64,000 nt of DNA from Clostridium sp. (GTDB lineage Bacteria > Bacillota > Clostridia > Clostridiales > Clostridiaceae): the NCBI GenBank assembly GCA_015058405.1, contig SVCL01000010.1, positions 1 through 64,000 on the forward strand. The letters run 5' to 3'. Position 1 is the first letter of the stretch. The number at the start of each line of letters is the position of its first letter. Below the pieces are notes generated by a model, which was given only the letters and a program-made list of their open reading frames with translations, was not told the origin of the DNA and did not search any database. Of the stretch, positions 62,762 to 64,000 are shown in pieces. The position numbers and the translations under genes were made by a program.

Positions 62762-64000
62762 ATGACTAAAAAGTACAGATTTGAAACATTACAATTACAT
62801 GCTGGGCAAGTACCAGACTCTGAAACTAAATCAAGAGCAGTACCTATATATCAAACTACATCTTATGTATTTGATAATGCACAAGAAGCAGAAGATCTTT
62901 TTGCTTTAAGAAAAAACGGACATATGTATACAAGATTAGGAAATCCAACTACTGATGTATTTGAAGAAAGAGTAGCCGCACTTGAAGGGGGAGTAGCAGC
63001 AGTTGCTACTGCAAGTGGTTCAGCAGCTATTACTTATGCAATATTAAATGTAGCTGGTATGGGTGATGAAATTGTATCAGCATCAACTCTTTATGGTGGT
63101 ACTTATAATTTATTTTCAACAACATTACCTAGATTTGGTGTAAAAACTACTTTTGTAGATTCAGATGATCCAGATAACTTTGAAAAAGCTATTACAGAAA
63201 AGACTAAAGCTCTATACTTAGAGGTATTGGGTAATCCAGGAATTAATGTGGCGGATATTGAAGCAATAGCTAATATTGCACATAAACATGGAATTCCACT
63301 AATAGTAGATAATACTTTTGGAACACCTTATTTAATAAGACCTATAGAATATGGAGCAGATGTAGTAGTACATTCAGCTACAAAATTTATTGGAGGACAT
63401 GGTACATCTATTGGAGGAATAGTAGTAGATGGTGGTAAGTTTGATTGGACTCAAAATGATAAGTTCCCTGGATTTACTGAACCTGATGCAAGCTATCATG
63501 GAATAGTATATGCAAAGGACACTGCACCTGCAGCATTTGCAACAAAGGTACGTGTGCAATTATTAAGAGATACTGGAGCTTGCATAAGTCCATTTAACTC
63601 ATTTTTATTATTACAAGGTCTTGAAACTTTATCTCTTAGAGTAGATAGACACCTTGAAAATACTAAAAAAATAGTAGAATATTTGGAATCAAAAGAAGAA
63701 GTAGCGTGGGTAAATTATCCTTCTTTAAAAAGCAGCAAGTATTATGATTTAGCAAAGAAGTATTTCCCAAAAGGAGCAGGTTCTATATTTACTTTTGGTG
63801 TAAAGGGTGGAGAAGAAAAAGCACGTCAATTCATTGATAACTTAGAGATATTCTCAGATTTAGCTAACGTTGCAGATTCAAAATCATTAGTAGTACATCC
63901 TGCATCAACTACTCATCAACAACTTACTGGTGATGACTTAATTGCTGCCGGTGTAACAAAAGACATGATAAGAGTTTCTGTAGGAACTGAAAATGTTGAA
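62762..64000 (+). CDS. metY: O-acetylhomoserine aminocarboxypropyltransferase (3' end outside window)
   Basis: The 413 visible residues belong to the Cys/Met metabolism PLP enzymes. The start [58 protein letters not shown] and the PLP Lys in [16 protein letters not shown] (about residue 208) fit O-acetylhomoserine sulfhydrylase (MetY), which makes homocysteine from O-acetylhomoserine and sulfide. About a dozen residues are missing at the window edge. The site GGGGGCGA precedes the ATG. Confidence 0.94.
   Translation, partial: MTKKYRFETLQLHAGQVPDSETKSRAVPIYQTTSYVFDNAQEAEDLFALRKNGHMYTRLGNPTTDVFEERVAALEGGVAAVATASGSAAITYAILNVAGMGDEIVSASTLYGGTYNLFSTTLPRFGVKTTFVDSDDPDNFEKAITEKTKALYLEVLGNPGINVADIEAIANIAHKHGIPLIVDNTFGTPYLIRPIEYGADVVVHSATKFIGGHGTSIGGIVVDGGKFDWTQNDKFPGFTEPDASYHGIVYAKDTAPAAFATKVRVQLLRDTGACISPFNSFLLLQGLETLSLRVDRHLENTKKIVEYLESKEEVAWVNYPSLKSSKYYDLAKKYFPKGAGSIFTFGVKGGEEKARQFIDNLEIFSDLANVADSKSLVVHPASTTHQQLTGDDLIAAGVTKDMIRVSVGTENVE

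Overview
This is an AT-rich, low-GC window whose gene families and gene order fit Clostridium sensu stricto (cluster I Firmicutes). The genus is an inference from a full clostridial FtsEX, FHA-SEDS-PBP, DnaE-PfkA-Pyk and RapZ-YvcK-WhiA gene complement, ubiquitous AGGAGG-type ribosome binding sites, and frequent TTG/GTG starts. Nearly all genes lie on the + strand. The window opens in the 3' end of a 5S rRNA followed by tRNA-Phe, so it begins at the tail of an rRNA operon. The order trmN6-like, rsmI, abrB matches the origin-proximal region of Bacillus subtilis.

Layout. 1-2.8 kb: rRNA/tRNA end, a LacX-type aldose epimerase, a cytosolic parvulin, an HAD phosphatase and tRNA-Pro. 3-7.5 kb: a secreted NlpC/P60 cell-wall hydrolase with an unusual leader, two RNA methyltransferases, abrB with Spo0A-type boxes, and a DUF1836 gene. 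7.7-15.3 kb: an XPD/DinG-type helicase, a YihY/BrkB membrane protein, a short SSB, a small DUF6514-like protein, then acpS, nnr, a GerS/YdcC-like protein and a MazEF (EndoAI/EndoA) pair. Alanine racemase, which usually sits in that last neighbourhood, is missing, and the antitoxin seems to have lost its DNA-binding domain. 15.3-22.8 kb: split transketolase behind three evenly spaced GTATAC sites, a YitT protein, ftsE-ftsX, a carboxy-terminal processing protease and a MinJ-like PDZ membrane protein. 22.8-33.1 kb: uvrB and uvrA, each with a promoter followed by a LexA-type box, an FHA/SEDS/PBP cell-wall cluster, and uvrC. 33.2-47.4 kb: core genes murB, rapZ, yvcK, whiA, dnaE, pfkA, pyk, a GntR/UTRA regulator, a DUF1540 protein and rlmD.

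47.6-59.3 kb is the accessory highlight. It is a tight run of nine genes beginning with malQ behind a clear sigma-A promoter: 4-alpha-glucanotransferase, a two-permease plus one-ATPase ABC-2 transporter, a divergent GH13-like protein, a MalY/PatB-like PLP enzyme, a PfkB sugar kinase, a solute-binding-protein fold without signal peptide, an NAD-dependent epimerase/dehydratase and a radical SAM enzyme with extra cysteines. The combination looks like a sugar-linked intracellular pathway with an exporter and does not match a system I can name.

59.3-64 kb: an orphan endolysin-like amidase with SH3 domain, a flavodoxin, a 50-residue basic protein, a zinc-ribbon NUDIX hydrolase, a DUF948-like membrane protein with an upstream small ORF apparently frameshifted in a poly-A run, and the start of metY, which runs off the window end. 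I saw no CRISPR array, complete insertion sequence or integrase. All assignments come from reading the sequence; no database search was run.
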